From an uncultured Clostridium sp. (GTDB lineage Bacteria; Bacillota; Clostridia; Clostridiales; Clostridiaceae): a stretch of DNA of 9,673 bases. The translations under genes and the position numbers were made by a program. Where the stretch lies: NCBI RefSeq assembly GCF_937920395.1, contig NZ_CALEVF010000195.1:1-9673 (forward strand), given 5' to 3'. The notes beneath the pieces were generated by a model. That model made no database searches. It was not told the origin of the DNA and saw nothing but the letters and a program-made list of their open reading frames with translations. Positions 8,011 through 9,673 of this stretch are shown here, in pieces. The stretch's first letter is position 1; every line of letters begins with the position of its first letter.

Positions 8011-8619
8011 ATGAAAGTATTATTAGTAAATGGAAGTCCACATTAAAAAGGATCTACATATACAGCATTAAATGAAGTGGCAAAAGAATTAGAAAATGAA
8101 GGTATTGTAACTGAAATTTTTCACATTGGAACAAAACCTATTCGAGGTTGTATGGATTGTGATGGTTGTTCTCATACTGTTAGTTTTTCTAATGCTAATG
8201 GTATGTGCGTATTTCATGACGATACTGATAACTTTGCTTTAGAAAAAGCAAAGGAAGTAGATGGTTTTGTTTTTGGATCCCCTGTACATTATGCAGGTGC
8301 ATCTGGCCAAATAACATCCTTTCTAGATAGATTTTTCTTTGCTGAAGCTGGTTTTCAATATAAGCCTGGTGCCGCAATTGTAAGTTGTCGCAGGGGTGGT
8401 TCAACCGCAGCTTTGGAACAGTTAAATAAATATATTACCAAATCAAATATGCCTTTCGTATCATCTCAGTATTGGAATATGTTTCATGGAAATACTCCTG
8501 AGGAGGTAAAACAAGATCTTGAAGGAATGCAAACAATGAGAACACTGGTCAAAAATATGGCTTGGCTTTTGAAATGTATACACGCTGGAAAAGAAGCAGA
8601 AATTGTATTACCAAAGTAA
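8011..8619 (+). pseudogene. Flavodoxin-family NAD(P)H-dependent oxidoreductase with one early in-frame stop
   Basis: A very good Shine-Dalgarno (GGAAGGAG, 7997-8004) precedes the ATG at 8011. The protein opens MKVLLVNGSPH, then TAA as codon 12 (8044-8046), and continues in the same frame as KGSTYTALNEVAKELENEG. Relatives read NGSPH(E/K)KG here, so a single codon in the FMN phosphate-binding loop has become a stop. The remainder is complete and uninterrupted: GCMDCDGC cysteine motif, FVFGSPVHYAGASGQ (second flavin loop), SFLDRFF, GAAIVSCRRGGSTAA and YWNMFHGNTPEEVKQD, ending in a helical C-terminus. Total length would be 202 codons. Restart at GTG 8077 would give 180 residues without the phosphate loop and without a Shine-Dalgarno. 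Probably a young pseudogene. A sequencing error at this one base is also possible, and readthrough is less likely. Confidence 0.85.
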
Positions 8620-8683
8620 GAACCTCAATCTACTACTAATTTTATACGGTAATACATTAGGGCTTCAGTAGTAAATATAGAAA

Positions 8684-8704
8684 TTCATTAAAATTTTTAA
8701 TGAA
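8684..8704. repeat. 21-base AT-rich perfect palindrome between convergent genes
   Basis: TTCATTAAAA (8684-8693) and TTTTAATGAA (8695-8704) are exactly complementary around one T. It lies between the convergent flavodoxin-like and Gfo/Idh genes. It lacks the GC content of a good terminator. A weaker 7-bp pair, TACTACT (8631-8637) with AGTAGTA (8667-8673), lies just before it. Confidence 0.35.
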
Positions 8705-8763
8705 AGAAGAATAATAGGTAATGGGTAAAACATTAATAGCATCTTATAAAAATGAATAGAAAT

Positions 8764-9525
8764 TTATTCGAATGGGTATACGAGGCCCCATTGATTTCTT
8801 ATTTCACTTAATAAGTGTGTAACATCAACGGTTAACGCAAGTTGATCATCACCAGTATTATTTGTAATATATTCTTGCATATCTTTTACTTCATAGTTCA
8901 GAGCTTTTGCTGTTTCGCCTAAACTAAGTTCTTCTGTTCTACCATCTTCTGAATAAAAGATAGTAGCTTTATCAGCCCTCGGATAATTGTTAACTTCGAT
9001 ATATCCTAATTCACCTGAAACTACACCTCGTTTTGGTTGTTTTGCTCTCATAGTTAAAGCCATAACTGCCATTTGATCGCAATCATTTTTCATAATGATA
9101 CCAGATTGTTCATCTACTCCTGTTTCAAAATATTTTGCTGTAGTAAGAATTACATTTGGTTTACTCTCCATAAAAAATCTTGCAAATGAGGTTGCATAAA
9201 CACCAATATCTAATAATGCTCCGCCTGCTAATTCCTTACTAAAAAAACGATTGGTTACATCATACTCCTTACAGCTTCCGAAATTTACCTGCACCATTTT
9301 CACTTTACCAATAACTCCTGATTTAACAATTTCTCTTAATTTTTTATATAAGGGCATATGGAACATAGTCATGCCTTCTACAATAACTAATTCTTTTTCT
9401 TTAGCAATAGCAACCACTTCATCTAACTGTTTTGCATTTACTGTAATTGCTTTTTCGCAAAAAACATGTTTTCCATTTTTTATTGATTTTAATATGTATT
9501 CATAATGTAGATTATGTGGATTTCT
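8764..9525 (-). pseudogene. Gfo/Idh/MocA family oxidoreductase, N-terminus lost
   Basis: These NAD(P)-dependent enzymes act on sugars, inositols and related compounds. The frame can be read from about 9525 (RNPHNLHYEYILKSIKNG, then KHVFCEKAITVNAKQLDEV), matching the end of the Rossmann domain and the 'HV.CEKP' catalytic-lysine motif, with the usual proline now alanine. It continues with GALLDIGVYATSFARFF and the C-terminal alpha/beta domain to QWGLVYPFE and the TAA at 8764-8766. The first 65 or so residues with the GxGxxG nucleotide loop are absent. The frame stays open upstream to a TGA at 9598-9600, but the added residues do not resemble a Rossmann start and contain no ATG. The GTG at 9417 would start after the catalytic motif and has no Shine-Dalgarno. 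I call it a truncated pseudogene. About 250 codons remain of roughly 320. Confidence 0.8.
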
Positions 9526-9603
9526 AGAAAAAGAAATGATAAATAAAACAAGTGAAATATTAATTGATTTTGAGGTTGTCTCTGGTACAAAGTGTTGTCA
9601 TAC

Positions 9604-9616
9604 TACATAATATGTA
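9604..9616. promoter_or_regulatory. Small palindrome in the upstream region of the last gene
   Basis: TACATA-A-TATGTA (9604-9616) is a 6-1-6 dyad about 40 bases before the next start codon, next to a -35-like TTGTCA (9595-9600). It could be an operator or part of a promoter. No -10 box at standard spacing is clear. Confidence 0.25.
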
Positions 9617-9653
9617 ATAGTGTTAACATAATTAAATTGGAGGCAATTTTATA

Positions 9654-9673
9654 ATGGCAGATAAGACTTTAGT
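9654..9673 (+). CDS. Start of an unidentified gene (first 6 codons)
   Basis: The ATG at 9654 follows a GGAGG Shine-Dalgarno (9639-9643) by 10 bases and opens MADKTL before the window ends. The start is supported by the ribosome binding site and the upstream dyad. The product cannot be named from six residues. Confidence 0.45.

Noticed and set aside
3496..8046. Stop-codon reassignment or programmed readthrough as a genome-wide code change
   Set aside because: katG and the ADH end normally at TAA with no internal stops, and the broken genes also have frameshifts and truncations that recoding cannot explain.

Overview
The window is AT-rich DNA with strong Shine-Dalgarno sequences (AAGGAGG, AAAGGAG, GGAGG) and protein families typical of Clostridia or related low-GC Firmicutes. 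Its main character is a decaying cluster of redox and detoxification genes. Only two complete, uninterrupted genes are present: katG (catalase-peroxidase, 581-2785) and an iron-dependent YqhD/BdhA-type alcohol dehydrogenase (6738-7904). Nearly everything between and after them is a recognisable but broken gene.

Layout. 1-161 (minus) is the start of a secreted protein with a signal peptide and the beginning of a Big_2-type Ig-like domain. 162-580 is an AT-rich regulatory stretch with several inverted repeats. katG follows and converges on a minus-strand Zn-ribbon NADPH-dependent FMN-reductase pseudogene (2893-3613); a 16-bp perfect stem lies between them. 3614-3873 is a promoter region with direct repeats. 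It leads into a PucR/CdaR-like regulator remnant (about 3874-4395). Next come the C-terminal half of an Old Yellow Enzyme on the minus strand (4436-4984), a short UvrD-type helicase fragment (4986-5242) and the C-terminal two thirds of a short-chain dehydrogenase (5243-5740). The helicase and SDR pieces are fused in frame. 5859-6106 is a frameshifted N-terminal half of a second FMN reductase, joined to the tail of a carboxymuconolactone decarboxylase (CMD)-like protein (6103-6204).

A clear MerR-family-type promoter (19-bp spacer with a dyad operator, 6221-6251) then reads into a cupin pseudogene (6293-6708) and the intact alcohol dehydrogenase, which ends at a good terminator. A flavodoxin-family gene with a single early stop (8011-8619), an N-terminally truncated Gfo/Idh/MocA oxidoreductase on the minus strand (8764-9525) and the first codons of another plus-strand gene (9654 onward) close the window.

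Interpretation. The families (FMN reductases, OYE, SDR, CMD, cupin, Fe-ADH, flavodoxin) often occur together in MerR-regulated operons that respond to electrophiles, aldehydes or quinones. The window looks like the remains of one or more such operons, in which the peroxide-removing KatG and the aldehyde-reducing ADH were kept. Truncations, chimeric joins, frameshifts and nonsense codons all occur, so this is genuine gene decay rather than only base-calling error. I see no convincing evidence for a new system such as a defence island or CRISPR. The most notable things are the preserved MerR-type promoter, the helicase/SDR fusion, and the fact that most of the inferred nonsense codons could be explained by G-to-T changes.
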